Below are positions 10,381 to 22,970 of a DNA stretch of 64,000 nt, piece after piece. The notes under the pieces were generated by a model, which worked only from the letters and a program-made list of their open reading frames with translations, did no database searches and was not told the DNA's origin. The stretch comes from Lasiosphaeria ovina (lineage: Eukaryota; Ascomycota; Sordariomycetes; Sordariales; Lasiosphaeriaceae). A program made the translations under genes and the position numbers. The DNA is taken from the NCBI GenBank assembly GCA_033439765.1, contig JAULSN010000004.1:4722001-4786000 (forward strand), read 5' to 3'. The number at the start of each line of letters is the position of its first letter. The first letter of the stretch is position 1.

Positions 10381-13300
10381 CTACGCCGCTAGGAGAGGTC
10401 CTGCAACGGCTTTAGTGAGAGGATCTGCTAATTGTTCCTTTATAGGTATATATATTACCCTTATAGTATTATTTTCTATTGCTTCACGTATAAGGTGATA
10501 TTTTATATCTATATGCTTACTTCTTTTATGAAATTCAGGGTTATGACCTAGTTTTATAGCCCCGTTATTATCTTCCATTATAGCGGGTATTTGTATAGGA
10601 ATTTTAAGATTTAAGCCTATATTAATCTCTTTAAGAGAGTTTTGAAGGTATATTACTTCTTTCATAGTATCTGCTAAGGCCATATATTCCGCTTCAGTAC
10701 TAGACTGAGCTACGGTTTGTTATAGGCATACTCCCCAGCTTATAATATTATTATTCAACGTAGTTAAATAACTAGTAGTGGATCTTCTTGAATCTAGACA
10801 GCTACCCTAATCAGAATCGCTATAGGCCTTAATTACGGCTTTATTTAAGTCGATTCCATTATAAGTTATACCTAGATTAGGGTATTTATTTAAGTATCCG
10901 AATATATTATCCACAGCTTTAAAATGCTCTATACTAGGGTTACTCATATACCTAGCACAATATTACACCGGAAACGCTATATCGGGTCTAGACTTCAAGG
11001 CTAAATATAGAAGGGAGCCTATATATTGCTGATATTGTGTTATATCTTTTTGTAAAGCTTGTTCTTTATTCTTATAAAGGTTATTCTTCGTAAGTGGGCT
11101 AGACTTCGGGTATAAGCCCTTTTTATTATATTTTTCAAGGATCTTCTGAGTATAGTCTATTTGGTGCATAAATAACGTCTTATTTTTATAATCCGTCCTT
11201 ATATTTATACCTAAAAAGGTATTTACTTCCCCTAGGGGTTGTAATTTAATAGCTTTTGTAGCCTTTTCTATATCTTTATTTATTTCTTCTTCTTGAGGAC
11301 CTATAATCAACAAGTCATCCACGTGGCAGAGGATTATAGTATTATTCCTAGGGTTTATAAAAGCACCGTCATCGTAGTTAAATACGTTATAGCCTAGGTT
11401 ATTAAGGACTTTCTTTAGTAGGTTATACCAAAGTCTAGGGGCTTGTTTTAGGCCGTATAATGCCTTACGTAGTAAGCAGACCTTATCCCCTTTATCTTTA
11501 TAAAACCCTGTAGGTAACTTCATATATATAGTAGTGTCTATATCGGCGTGTATAAAAGCGTTTTTTACGTCAAATTATAGTATTTTCTAACCTTTAGATA
11601 TAGCTATTATAAAGCCTAGCCTATATGTCTCAAGCCTACACACAGTGGAAAAAGTCTCTATATAATCTATATATTATACTTAGTTAAAACCTTATATTAC
11701 CCAACGGGCCTTATATTTCCACGTGTTATTTATATTATCTTTCTTTAGCTTATAAACCCACCTACCCCCTAAGGGTGTATAGTTAGGTGGTAAATCCACT
11801 ATATCGAAGGTATGTTGTCTTTCTAGCTCTTCTAATTCGGCCTTTATAGCCGAATTCCATTTAGAAGCCTCAGAGCTTTCTATAGCTTATTTATACGTTG
11901 AGGGCTCTTTATTAGCTTCCTTTATAGTAAAAAGATCAAAGTTATAGCTAGAATTATTTTCTATACTTATTAGGGTATATAGAATCTTCTTAAATTCTTT
12001 ATAATAGTTAGAATCCTTTTGTAGAATCTCAACTATAGCCTTATTAGAAGGATGGTTTATATAAGGAGTTCCCGAGTTTATATTTCTTATAGAAGACCTA
12101 GTTATAATTCCCGGAGTATTTCTACTACGTAGGGAATTCCTAGTTATAGTTCTAGTATTATTATTATTATTATTTATATTAGAGTGCGTATTAGAGGGTC
12201 TTTCCACCCCCTTACTCTCATTTATATCTATTTCTATAGACTCTTCAGAGTCGTTTTCAGGGTTATTTAAGTCTTCTAAGTCTTCTTCGTCTTCTAGAAG
12301 CGGTATATTAAGGTTATCTTTATTTTCTTTATTATATATCTCGCCTTCTAGTATTTCTAAATCACGGGACCAAAAGGCCCTATGTCTAGTATAACTCCAT
12401 ACCTTATAGTTATGAAAGTCTTCGCCGTATCCTATAAGTATGCCTTTTTCAGCCTGTGGCTTCATTTTTGAGGCTCTAGGCCCTTTTATTTTATAATAGA
12501 CTACGGATCCCCACATTTTTATATTATCTATATTAGGCTTTTCTTCCTTACCTACTTCGTAGGGGGTTTTAAAGTCTAGGCTACTATGTGGAGTCCTATT
12601 ATATATATATGCTACGGCTAAGGCAGCTTCTCCCCACAAGTATATAGGTGCTTGAGCTTGTATAAGTAGGGCACGTACTTTAGACATTATAGTACGGTTT
12701 ATTCTTTCCGGTAAGCCGTTAGGCTCTTTAGTTTCCGGAGGGCTAAGTTGACTTATAATACCTTCTTTTCGAAGGTAGTTATATACGGCTTTATATTCAG
12801 TACCGTTGTCGGTTTGAAATACCCTTATTTTATAGCCTTTTATATTATTTTCAGCCATAGCCTTATATTCTAAGAATACACTAAGTACGTCCTTTTTATC
12901 GGCTAATAGTCTTATTTCTAACTCGCGGCTCTTCTTATCTAAAAAGGTTATAAAATACCGCTTATTATCGTAAGTCTTATATTTGAAGGGACCTACTAGA
13001 TCACTAGAAACCTTTTCTATATAGTTATATATATACGTATTAGTGCTTTGTTTATATCTTTTATTAGGAAACTCAGCCTGTAAGCAAATCTCACACTTAT
13101 GTGTAAAATCCGTCTTTTTATATTCTTCTTTACTTATAGTATTCTTTATTATATTACTTAGATTTCTTATATTTACATGAGCAAATCTCTTGTGTAAGAC
13201 TTCTAGAGTAGTATTAATATATTTATTCTCTTTATAAGGCTTTGCAGGCAGTATATAGAGTCCCTCAGAGACAGTTCCCATAGTTATTAAGTTATTTCCT

Positions 13301-14733
13301 TCTACTATAGAGATTATCTTATTATTACCAACGTAGGAAAATCCGTCTGGTAAAGCAGAAGGGCTTATAATATTAATACCTAGTTCAGGTATATAGAAGC
13401 AGTTATTTAGACTTATTTTACTACCTGTATCGTTAAAGGTTATAGTAGTATTGCCTTTTCCTTTTATTTTCAAGGTCTTTGCCTTACCCCAACTCACTGT
13501 TTGAGTCGAATTATCAAGTGTTGAAAACCACGATCTATTACTTATAACGTGGACTGAAGCACCAGAGTCAAAAATGAAGTTATCTTTATATATATTACTA
13601 TTCGAGCTAGTCTTTTCTATTCTATCCTTTATTTCTAATGCAATTTCAACCGTCCTAGTAACCTGATTGGCCAAATCTAGAACTATATTATTTATTTTAT
13701 TAGTTATACTGCTTCTAGTTATCTGGGGGTTATGAATATTAAGAAGAAGGTTATTACTTACCTCCATTAGAGAGTCTTCCTCAGTAGAGGGTATTTCGAC
13801 ATCTTCTAATTCAACGTCTTCCTCAGAGTCCTCAGAGTATTCCGAGGGTTCCTCAGAGTCTTCGGGGCCTTCTGATTGGTCCCTATTAGCGAGGAGGAGG
13901 TTTATTTTCTCTTCCCTTCTTTCTTTTGCTTTATTAGCAACCTTGTTGCCTTGAGTCTTCATAACTCGGTATTTGGACTTTTCTTTATTTTTCCAGCCAT
14001 CGGGAGCCTTTTCCGGGTGTAGGAAAGCACAGTCGTCTTCCACATGCCCTTTTAACTTGCAATATTTACAGAAAGTGGCTTTGAAACCTACTTTCCAAGG
14101 CTTCTTTCCCTTATACGGTTTTTTATTAAAGTCCTTTCTAAACCCAACGTTGTTTATAGACTTAGAGCCTCTTATGCTTTGAGCTTCCAGTCTTCGGGCT
14201 TCATCTAGGAGACTGCTAGTTAAAGAGTCCTAGTTGAAAGCCTTTGGGTCCTTTCTAAGAGTCTGAGTAACCGTTGCAACGAAGGTTTTAAACTCAGGTT
14301 CTAAGCCTTGCAGTAGCCAGGCTATAGTTATTATTTCAGGAATTTCCAGCTTCTGAATCTTCAAATTATCAAGTATAGACTTCAGCTTACTTACGTAGGC
14401 TTCAGTGTCTTCGAAGTCCGACTGCCGGGTCTGAAAGTATTGCTGTACTAAAAGGTACTGTGACGTGAAACCGTCTGAATTATACAAGTCCTTCAAGACC
14501 TTCCACGCTGCAAAAGCAGTCTTACAGGCTGTAATATGTTGAGCCGTACCGTATTCGCAGAGTAAGGTTAACTTGGCTAGAGCCTTCTCTTGGTTCCGGT
14601 TCTCATTCTCTTCAGACTCTAAAGTAGAGTCTAAATCGGCTTCAAGCAATACAGCCTTAGCCATTATAGCCCAGCCCTGGTAGTTTGAACCACCTTTAAG
14701 CTTGGTTATTGAAAGACTTTTTACTGAAGACAT
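10381..14733 (-). pseudogene. Copia-1 gag-pol polyprotein with a few stops
   Basis: From Met at 14733: gag (MSSVKSLSITKLKGGSNYQG, UBN2-like) to 14230; zinc knuckle CKYCKLKGHVEDDC near 14040-14070; protease FDSGASVHVIS; a GAG-pre-integrase His/Cys region (HKRFAHVN, CEICLQAE); integrase with D (SSDLVGPF), D (QTDNGTEYK) and E (PNGLPERIN); RT with YGLKQAPRLWY and catalytic HVDD at 10963-11523; RNase H with EDNNGAIKLGHNPEFHKRSK at 10381-10683. It would be one frame of about 1,450 codons, but TAG after AFN (near 14228) and further TAA/TAG codons between 11886 and 10684 break it. These sit where CAG/CAA is expected, so C-to-T change is the likely cause. Encodes the machinery for copying via RNA; probably inactive as it stands. 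Confidence 0.9.
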
Positions 14734-14849
14734 TGTGTTGCTGAGTCTTCAGGAGAGAGAGAGAGAGAGGTTGTTGTAAAAGATAAACAAAGGTAGAAAG
14801 GGGTATTTATTCGTTGCCAGGGTAATTCTGGCTGAGCGAGGTGTTTATT

Positions 14850-14863
14850 CCGGGCTCATAACC
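14850..14863 (-). other. Copia-1 primer-binding site (half initiator tRNA-Met)
   Basis: Immediately inside the 5' LTR the + strand reads CCGGGCTCATAACC, the anticodon stem-loop of an initiator tRNA-Met with the CAT anticodon. The element strand is therefore complementary to an internal stretch of the tRNA rather than its 3' end, as known for Drosophila copia. Copia-2 has the same 14 bases in the same place (34260-34273). Confidence 0.85.
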
Positions 14864-15641
14864 TGTTGAAGAGGTTATATCGATAGAGCATTAATTAGTT
14901 TTCAAGCAGTTGGAAGAGTGGTAGTTATGGAAAGGTTTTAACGGAAGGTAAGGTTTGGAGCTTCCGTGAGATAGATTCGAAGGCGGTGAAGGATGGCCGA
15001 ATGGATGATAATGAAGAGCAGAAAAAGTGGAGCAGAATGGTATTTAGATTGTTGTGATTGGTCGAAGACTGATTGAGATGTTATTATTCTAAATACAAAG
15101 GTGGGAAAATGGTCCCCTTATTATACCAGCTTGTGTGGACTCGGTTGAACGGAACTCGGCTCTGTTCAACACTTCGAACAACGGTCTGAAGCCAACAGAG
15201 GATCGTTGGCCAAGGTCGTAGCCGGCCCGGCAGGGCCTGCGGCTAGTTGGCCCGGGCCTGTTGCAGGTGGCCGGCAGGTGGCCCGGTCCGCGGCCAGGTG
15301 GCCCTGTGAGCGGCCTGGCTGTTGGAACCGGTTGCCTGAAGGTCGCCTACTGCCCTGGCCGTGCGGGGCCAACACCTGTGGCAGTTGGATCGATTCCAAA
15401 GACCGTATACGCGGGGCATTAAGTGGTTGTGGTTGCATTACGTTGTGTAAGGTGTAGGTCGTTGTGTATGTAAGCTTTGCAGCTTATATAAGATTGCTTA
15501 TGTAAGAGACCCACAATTATTTATAGTTGTATTATTACGTAAGCAGTATAAATATATTTATTATATATTTTTACCTCTTATAGTTCTTTTTATATCGTTT
15601 ATTTTATATAAGGTAAAAAATATATATATTAAAAACCAACA
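14864..15641 (-). repeat. Copia-1 5' LTR
   Basis: 778 bp, same ends and length as 9078-9855. It holds the promoter side for the element, transcribed leftward. Confidence 0.95.
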
Positions 15642-18600
15642 CTTCCTTAATCATTTCCTCCTCCAGGGCTTCAAATCCTGAGTCAGTAAGGCCGATCGTA
15701 TCGTCTATTTACATACCAACGATTGCAAAATGCTCTAAATCCTTTAAGGTAATTAGAAGGTACGGATCGTATATAGATGTAGTTATATTAAGCCGTTCGC
15801 GGTGGTGCTTGAAATAGGTCGCCCACCAGTGCGTGCCTGCTTCAGCGATACCGTATAGCGGTTTGACGACTTCTATTATCGTTCCTTTTAGGTAGATATA
15901 GCGGATTTGCTCGGGTAGATAGGCTAGGATCGTTCGCTATAGCTCCGTTATAGACTATATATATACTTGTGTAATATCTCGAATCCACATTATCATTCCT
16001 TACTATATAAGAGAGGGTGCCAGGGCAACCAGGGTCCGTTGGCTCGCTCGTTGGATCGTAGGGCTCTATGTTAACACCAGTTCTTTGCCCTAATCGCTAT
16101 GGCCTTGGATCACAAGCCGGGACTTCTCGTACGGAGAGTCCGTTTCCTTACCCTTAACCTCTCTAACCATACGCGACTTAAAGATGCGTATATTTCCGTA
16201 CTTCACCGGGTTATACTTCTAGAATACGAAGACTCCTCGGCCAATGAGGGTATCGACTTCCGTTTAATCAGATAGGGAGAAGGGCTCGCCAGCCGCTAGG
16301 ATCTTCCCCTCTTTACGGAGCCTTACCGCGAGGTTATAGTCTTCATTCTCTTTTACCGTCAGGTAGGCTATTATAAGGGTCATGCCTTCAGTCATTACTA
16401 TATCTACTACGGGGCTCGGCTTCGGCTTATTCTTTAATCCGGGCGGGCGTCCGCGCCGTCTTAATACCCGGGGTTCTTCCAGTGGAGGGGTCCACTCGTT
16501 ATCATCGTCGGCCTCGTTATGAGGGAGCTTTCCACTCTCTCCGAGGGCCGGGGTAGCCGTTAAATCGTCACGGTAGTATGGCTTGACTACCACGATACGA
16601 AAGTTCGTAGGCTTGCCGTTGACTTCAACCGTATAGGTCTTTCCGTCACGTGCGAGTAGCACATACGGGCCGGTCCACTTCTCGCCTTCTCGCCATACCT
16701 TTACCTCGCTCTAGAGAGGAAGGTTAAGGGTATCTAGGTTATTTGGGCCGTTACGGGTACCGAGGGTATTAGACACTTGTCTCTTTACCTTAAGGGTACG
16801 TATCTCTATCATCGCCTTTCGTACCGCCTTTACTCGGGCCTCAATAGAGGGAGACTATAGTAACGATATGGTCATCCTGGGGTACGATCCGAAAACAAGG
16901 AGAGTAGGCACTAAACCGTCGGGTCCTGCGGTATCGTTAACTGCCTTGACGGCCATTTGGAGGGCTTGGTCTGCCGTCACGTCAAGGCCGTACAGGTCTG
17001 CCGTAATAACTTCATAGGCTCGGCGGAGCGGTCCGTAATACCGTTCCAGCTTACCGATCGAGTTATGGGCTTCTACTAGGACTTCTATAATCTCGATCGA
17101 TAGGTTACGGGCGTTATTAACGAATTCTTCTACCGTAAAGTTGGTTCCTATATCAGTAACGATGATATTAGGTAGTCTAACGTAGGTATCGATCCATATC
17201 GCTCGGATTATATTCTAGGTTGCCTTTACCGTTATATTCTGGAGGAATCGTACGGCCTGGAAAGAGGTCGCCTTATCGATAGTATGGATAACTGGCTTTC
17301 TATCGAGATATATAATATCTACCAGCATACGGTAGTTGAAGTCGATATCGTTATAAAGGGTAAATCTGAATCTACCAGGATTACTACTATATAACTAGTA
17401 TTAATAGCAAAACTTATTAATCTTCTCGATAGTATTATGCTCCAGATCGTCGTAGCCTACCCGTATAAGTACCTTATATAGGCGTTCTACTACCGGGTGA
17501 CCGAATCGTCGGTATAGTTGGCGTAGCTCTATTTCCGTAAGGTGAGACTATACGATAGTACTCTCGGGATCGTTTAGTAGGAGCTAGGGATGGCCCCATT
17601 TCCGTACGATCGGGTAGCCTTTTCCTTAATGAACTAGGAGATTGAGGATATTATTGAGGTATACGCCGTATTTATCTATATTAGAGAGATATAGTAGAAA
17701 CGGGGTATTTGCCGGGACGACTTAGAAGTCAATCAAGCCGAACGGGGTCTCTACGGTTACCGTTCCGAGGGATATACTCTCTGGGTTATCACCGAAGCGT
17801 ACGCGGTGCTTTCCGGCCGTTAATATATCGATCTTGGTACCCGGGATCTTCTTCTATAGTACCTTAACTTGGTTCTTACCGGCTATTGATATGCCGGCTA
17901 CGCCTATATCGGGTATAATACCTTGGAAGATCTCTGAGTTATAGCGGCTTTTAAAGTGAAAGAGTAATGCGGGCTCTTCCGGGGGTTATATAAACGGGTT
18001 AGCTTCTATTATCGCGTATATCGTCGCCTGGTTATTAAGAAGGTCGGCTATCTTCGCGCCGTTAACTAGGCCGTATTCCGTAATAAAGCTCTCTATCTAG
18101 GGTATTAATACTTCTATATTCTTCATAGCGACCCAAGCCTCAAATTCTTATTCTTTATCTAACTCGCCAGTATCAATACCTTCAAAGTCGATCAAGAATA
18201 AGGCGAAGTCTTCTCCTTCTCTACCTTATACCTATATATAGCGTCGCTACTGGTTTTTCTTTGGTTAGCGTTCAGCGATCGGGTGCTTCGTAGACTAATA
18301 GCCCTATTTTCCATATATAAAGCACTTCTTAATCTTATTATTGAATAGTCTACGGGGGCCGTTATTACGTAGTCCATTATATAATCTACCGCTCCGAGAG
18401 CTCGCTCGGGAGCCTCCTCTACCAGGCCGTCCGCCTTTATATCGTCGGTCAACCTAGTATTAGTAGGGACCTTCCGATTTATTAGTATTATACTATTAGA
18501 GGGAGGCTTTCTCAAAGCGTATATATACGCCGATTACGTTCCTCAGTTCGGCAATAACGCTCTCGAATATGGAAGCCGGTTTTATCGATACTAGCTTGCA

Positions 18601-20042
18601 TGCTTTAACACCCTAATATACGTTAAGTAGCTATTCGGCCAGATCTTTATCTATTCGGTATATACCTACAGGCGTTCTGCCTACGAGTCCTTTGAAGATC
18701 TTCTATAGCTTATTAACGAGGATATCGAAGCACTATGATAGATCCTTATCGGGGTTCTCTTTAATAATACGAGTAAAGGTCGTAGATCGCCACTCTTAGA
18801 GATATATCTAACGATCCTCTATAGAGTAGAAGAATACTCTAGTTCGGTTAATTATCTCGTTAAAGGTAAGGTTCTCCTATATTAACCGGTCGAAATAGAA
18901 CTATTTGGCTCTATCCTTGAGTATGACTAAGTACACCTTATAGTATAGCTATTGTGGGATACCGATGATCTGGTAGTACGCTCCGAAGATCTTGACTTTC
19001 GAGTCCAAAATATCGTAGCGTTCGCCTCCAAACTTATCTTCGTCGGTATACATCTTTATAAGGTCTGTTAGCATTCGCGATAGCGGTAGTGGTGCCGCAT
19101 TGCTCAGGTATGGAGGTATCTCGAGGGGTTCGTCTTCATTAGTCAGGTCCACCCGGGGTACGCTCGATCGTTCTAAGAAAGGGGGAGGTATCGAGCCTTC
19201 CGTATCCTTGATGTTCTTTACTACTGGGGTAAAGGCTCTCTCGGTAACGCCCTTATTGGTTCCTTTATTGGATAAAGTATTATAGAATAACTGGAACTTA
19301 TCTCCACGGTTCCTACTATACCGCTCTGCCTCCTCTTTAGGCCATTCAGGAGCTTCTTTATACTAAGCTAGTATAGCGAGCTGCTATGATACCAGTCCAT
19401 CGTTGCTTATATATATGCCGTAGTCGTTGAGGAACTATTTAAGGGTGGTACGGAGGGTCTTATCGAGGGCTTTGAAGTGGTTCTCTTTCCATTTAATGAA
19501 GTCTGTTCTGAATATTACGAACAGGGCCTCATCTTATAGTTCGAAGCTCTCGTATACTTCAATACAGTCGACTAGGTAAGTGTTGAGTCTCTTAGGCGTA
19601 AGCTGGTCCTCGTCTTCGGGGTCGAAGTCTTGGCCCTGCCAGTCGGGGTCGATGATAGTAGCGATACGGCTATTCGCGCGTAGAGCCGTCATCGTGGTCT
19701 TTGTCGAGGGATATAGATAGCTGATTAGGGTCAAGCCTTTCTTTCTAGCTAATCGGATCCTTCGCGAGGGGTTGGTTGCGTGATGGACGCAGGTAGCCAA
19801 GTAGGGCGCAAGGCCTTTCTTTCGACTGCCCTTGAGGTCTTCGTCTCGGTTGTCCCGTACGTTGAAGAGTCTCTCTCGCGCTCGTAGTCCTGCGTTCAAT
19901 TGAGCTTTCTACGTATTTAGTGCTCTCTCGAATGCAGTCCTTCGTACCGCTTCCTATCCAGCGATCGTGGGGACCACGATCACTGCCGCTGTCGGACTCC
20001 TTGCTATTCTACGGTTGGCCTAGTCGGTCAACCACTAATCAG
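15642..20042 (-). pseudogene. Copia-3 gag, integrase and RT remains
   Basis: Minus-strand frames, in element order from the right: 19899-19534 (121 codons, gag-like, no recognised motif), 19152-18949, 18515-18192, and 16662-16264 (132 codons). The last starts MLLARDGKTYTVEVNGKPTN after EKWTGPY, which looks like the end of a copia integrase followed by a basic linker (RRRGRPPGLKNKPK). Gaps between are closed by TAA/TAG stops. The frame continues into RT and meets the Copia-1 insertion at 15642, resuming at 9077. Assignment of single domains other than RNase H is tentative. Confidence 0.6.
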
Positions 20043-20346
20043 TGTTAGAATGACAAGGTCATTCATAATAGTCACTATAGTAACCGTTGCGAAAGGGTGG
20101 TTGGGAGATTGGTGGTATATTCATTTATCTCTGTTCTATTCAGTAGGGTTACAGGGTGCTTGGTGGTTTTGGGGGAGTGGGCTGTCCACAGGGTGGATGG
20201 CCCGTGCACACTAAGGTCACGTGCTAGGGCAGATGACCCGTGTGTCCGGGCCAGGCCCACTATTCTTCCTGACTGACCAATCAGGGCTATGCGGCCCGCC
20301 GAGCCGCCTCAGCCTCCGTAACTCTGATTGATCGGTTATTCCTATA
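20043..20346 (-). repeat. Copia-3 5' LTR
   Basis: 304 bp, partner of 7833-8136, followed by the ATAAC duplication. The first bases (TGTTAGAATG) and last (CCTATA) differ from the other copy by transitions. Confidence 0.9.
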
Positions 20347-20351
20347 ATAAC

Positions 20352-22235
20352 TAATAATAAAGGCTTACCCTCCTAAATATTTAGAGAGTAATCCTAGTTC
20401 TTTCTTACCTATAGCCCCTATTATATATACCGACTCGGTCCCTAGGAGGGAGTCCACTTACCTTAGGGTTACTAGTTTTTCGGATCTACGTCTATTCCCT
20501 TAGCGGCGGGGCTTATAGGCTATATCTCGGTTCTAGATCCATAGCGGGAGTCGTACTATATATAGCGATCTACGATTTCCTAAACTCGATCCTTACCGGC
20601 GATAGGGGCGATATTCTTTTAGGGGTAGTCTCGAGTAGTATAGCCCTATTCCCGGTAAGTAAAGCATCGCTTCTCTAGGTATAGCTTCTTAAGCTCCTCG
20701 GCTAAGGCGCGAGGGGGGTTCTAGTTAGGATTCGCGGGAGCGGGGGGCGTAGGTTGGCTATTAGTTCCGCTACTACCTCGGGGGTTATATCGAGGTACGC
20801 CCCAACTACCTCCAGAGCTACTATTAACGCCGCTAGTAGTAGGCTTCTCTACCTTAGCTTTATTAGCCTATCGTACCTTCTGGGCGAGCTTTATATTTAG
20901 CGCGAACTCGGCTCCGATCTTAGCGTACTTCTCAAAGTCGACGGTATCGTCGATATATTTACGCGTTAACTTATCCTATATAGTAAGAGTAAGGCGGCGC
21001 TTAAACTCCTTCTTCCACTCGGATCGGGGGCGGCGGTACTAGCCTACTAGACGAACAAACTTATTCCGGAACTCGTAATAATCATCTCTAGGTAATATAT
21101 AAAGATTATTAAACTCCTCTAGAGCCTCCTCTTCGCGATTTACGTTACGGTACTTATTCTTAAGCTAGGCTAGTAAATCTTCTACGGTTTTAATTTAGTT
21201 AGGATAGGCGTCTTCTAAATATAGTTCCAGCTATAGGGAGGCATTACCTACTAAGCGGAGTTCAATATAGGTCTAGCGCGTACGGTCTATCTCGTAGTAA
21301 TCGGCGTTAACCTATAGCTTATTCTCTATTTAACGAATCCAGGTATTAAAAGTAATTATATCCTTAGTACTATCGTTATAAAAAAGAGGAGGGTCTACTA
21401 TCTTCGTACTTCGGCGGGGTTATGAATTACTAGAGGCCGGGGTTAAGTGCCGCGAGCTACGTTAAGAGAGTATATCGGTAATGATAGTACGGTTCAGGCT
21501 ATCGATATATTCCTATATTCTCTATATAGTACGGTCCCGATCCTTAAGGGCTACCTATGTATTTTCTAGTAGGTCGTCTTCCGTAGAGGTAAGGGCGTCT
21601 AGGGCTGGTCCGTCTATTAGGAGGCGGTCGGCCTACGAGCGGATATTTCGGATTACGGTTAACTAGTAGTAAGCAATATCGTATAGCTATACTACTTACC
21701 TATAGAGCGTATATATTATAATTATTCGTAATTTCATTTCGCGCTAGAGCTCGTCGGAGTTATACGACGCCTTACGCTCGAAATCCTTTATATCTATTAG
21801 CCCCTTAAAGGTCAGGTCCTTATTCTCCGGGAGGAGCGTTCGGAATAGTATAGCAGGTCCCTTCTTTCCGCGCTTAATGAATATAACGGCTATATTAGTA
21901 ATCTTCTACTAGAAATCACCCTCAAGGTCCTCGAGAGTTAGATTAAACTATACTTTAGCGATCTCCGGGAGGATAGCCTAGTTATAGACTTCTCGATTAA
22001 TTTCGGCCTTACTTATTCCCGGAACGGGGTTACGAATCGTTATCGTAGGAGCTCTTACCGATATGGTTCTTATAGTACGAGCCAAAGTCTCGTATTCGCG
22101 GACCAACCGGGAGAGAATAGTATTAGAGATCTTATACGGCTAGGCTTTAATAAAGTCATCCTATCGGTAGGCGACCTCCTCGAGGGCCCGCTAGAGGTTC
22201 TCCTCTATAGAATGGTCCGAACCGATAGTAGACAT
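20352..22235 (-). pseudogene. Gypsy-1 gag and start of pol
   Basis: ATG at 22235 on the minus strand opens MSTIGSDHSIEENLQRALEE, a plausible Gypsy gag start about 200 bp inside the 5' LTR. Near 20640-20690 a zinc-knuckle remnant is visible (RCFTYREQGYTTRDYP with stops), where two of the metal-binding Cys codons now read Tyr (TGC to TAC), a RIP-type change. The frame is full of TAA/TAG. Left of 20352 it is cut by Copia-3. Confidence 0.75.
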
Positions 22236-22432
22236 TCCCTCGGTTATATAGGGACTTCCCCGTAGGTTTGTACCGCTTGGTACGACTCCTTCCGTACGGT
22301 CGCTAGGTTCTGGTCTCGTACAACTGGTACGTACCCTTCTTTACGACGGTAGTGGATTTTAACGAAAATAAACAAATCTTCGGTAGGATATTCTTTAAGG
22401 CCTTCCTAGGCAATAGGTTATAAGCTTTAGAT

Positions 22433-22687
22433 TATCACCGTATAGTCGATTTAATAAGACAGGGCTATACTAATCATCGCTATATTCGTAGAATCTAAAG
22501 CTAAGGAAAGAAAAAGAAAAGAAAGTTCTAAAAGGCTACGCGATACGCGGAGAAGTGGGCTAGGTTTTGTAGGTCACGTAGCAGGGCTTGGCATAGGCCA
22601 CCAACAGCGGGGTTGCTTAGTCAGCTCGAGTCGTGTAGCGTGCGACCGATTAGGGCCACCCAAATGTCCTTCGCACCTGCCGTGACA
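22433..22687 (-). repeat. Gypsy-1 5' LTR
   Basis: 255 bp from TATCACCG to CCGTGACA, followed by TAATC. A third copy of this LTR with the adjoining leader lies at 24183-24513. Confidence 0.9.
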
Positions 22688-22692
22688 TAATC

Positions 22693-22970
22693 TGTAAGAT
22701 CATAGGCGCCCGGGAAGCCCGCTAGGGCCAGATCTATACGGTATACTGGCTTATTTATTAATAGAAGGATACCGTGCTTATTATAGCTATAGGATACGGA
22801 AAAAGCGCCGTACTTTACGTATTCTCGGCGATTACGAAGCTCACTACGGTCTAAATCGTACCTCTTATAAAGCTAGGCGAGAACTAGCGCAATAATATTA
22901 CCCGGGCTATCCCTTATTCGAAGCCTATATAGATTAATAGTAATACGAATCTTAGGGCGAGCCTTTTTTA
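22693..22970 (+). pseudogene. RecQ-like helicase pseudogene, continuation after Gypsy-1
   Basis: In frame with 3884-3925 once Gypsy-1 and one TSD are removed. The frame reads CKIIGAREAR, stop, GQIYTVYW and, after two TAR stops, KDTVLIIAIGYGKSAVLYVF. This matches the N-terminal part of RecQ/DEAD-type helicases: the Q motif region, then Walker A (GYGKS), then motif Ia-like IVPLIKLGE. All stops are TAG/TAA at likely Gln or Trp codons. It ends abruptly at telomere-like repeats at 22971, with motifs II-VI absent. Fungal genomes carry repeated, often subtelomeric RecQ-like helicase genes (telomere-linked helicases); this resembles that class more than the intact RecQ gene at 41.4-44 kb. Moderate certainty. 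Confidence 0.6.

Larger units (their letters stand above)
9078..15641 (-). mobile_element. Copia-1: nearly intact Ty1/copia retrotransposon inside Copia-3
   Basis: 6,564 bp with two 778-bp LTRs (9078-9855, 14864-15641) that differ at only a few positions, flanked by a perfect CTTCC duplication (9073-9077, 15642-15646). On the minus strand a single gag-pol runs from 14733 to 10381 in the copia order gag-protease-integrase-RT-RNase H. The primer-binding site matches the anticodon arm of initiator tRNA-Met, and a purine-rich tract (CTTAAGGGGGTG) abuts the 3' LTR. Only scattered stops interrupt it, so it is the youngest full element here. A solo LTR of this family sits at 32126. Confidence 0.95.
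7833..20346 (-). mobile_element. Copia-3: LTR retrotransposon inside Gypsy-1, itself hit by Copia-1
   Basis: LTRs of 304 bp at 7833-8136 and 20043-20346 (TGTTGGAATGAC to TTATTCCTACA; the right copy reads TGTTAGAATG and ends TATA after transitions). A perfect 5-bp duplication, ATAAC, flanks it (7828-7832, 20347-20351). Internal frames on the minus strand include a copia-type RNase H near the left LTR and gag-like frames near the right LTR, so the right LTR is the 5' one. Copia-1 is inserted at 9078-15641. Without it Copia-3 is about 5.9 kb. Moderate RIP damage: several frames of 100-210 codons survive. Confidence 0.9.
3926..22687 (-). mobile_element. Gypsy-1: LTR retrotransposon, RIP-mutated, with nested insertions
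   Basis: Two 255-bp LTRs (3926-4180 and 22433-22687) in the same orientation are flanked by a perfect 5-bp duplication, TAATC (3921-3925 and 22688-22692). LTR ends were TGTCAC..GTGACA; the first G now reads A, as RIP would do. The minus strand carries gag near the right LTR and pol toward the left, so 22433-22687 is the 5' LTR. The element's own sequence is about 5.5 kb once Copia-3 (7833-20346) and the solo Copia-2 LTR (5502-6250) are subtracted, short for a complete Gypsy, and a pol segment is missing at the solo LTR. Order gag-RT-integrase is that of Ty3/Gypsy. Stops fill every frame; it cannot be autonomous. Confidence 0.9.

Noticed and set aside
14850..14863. tRNA-like sequence (initiator Met anticodon arm)
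   Set aside because: Only 14 bases with no acceptor, D or T arm; it is a primer-binding site, not a tRNA gene.
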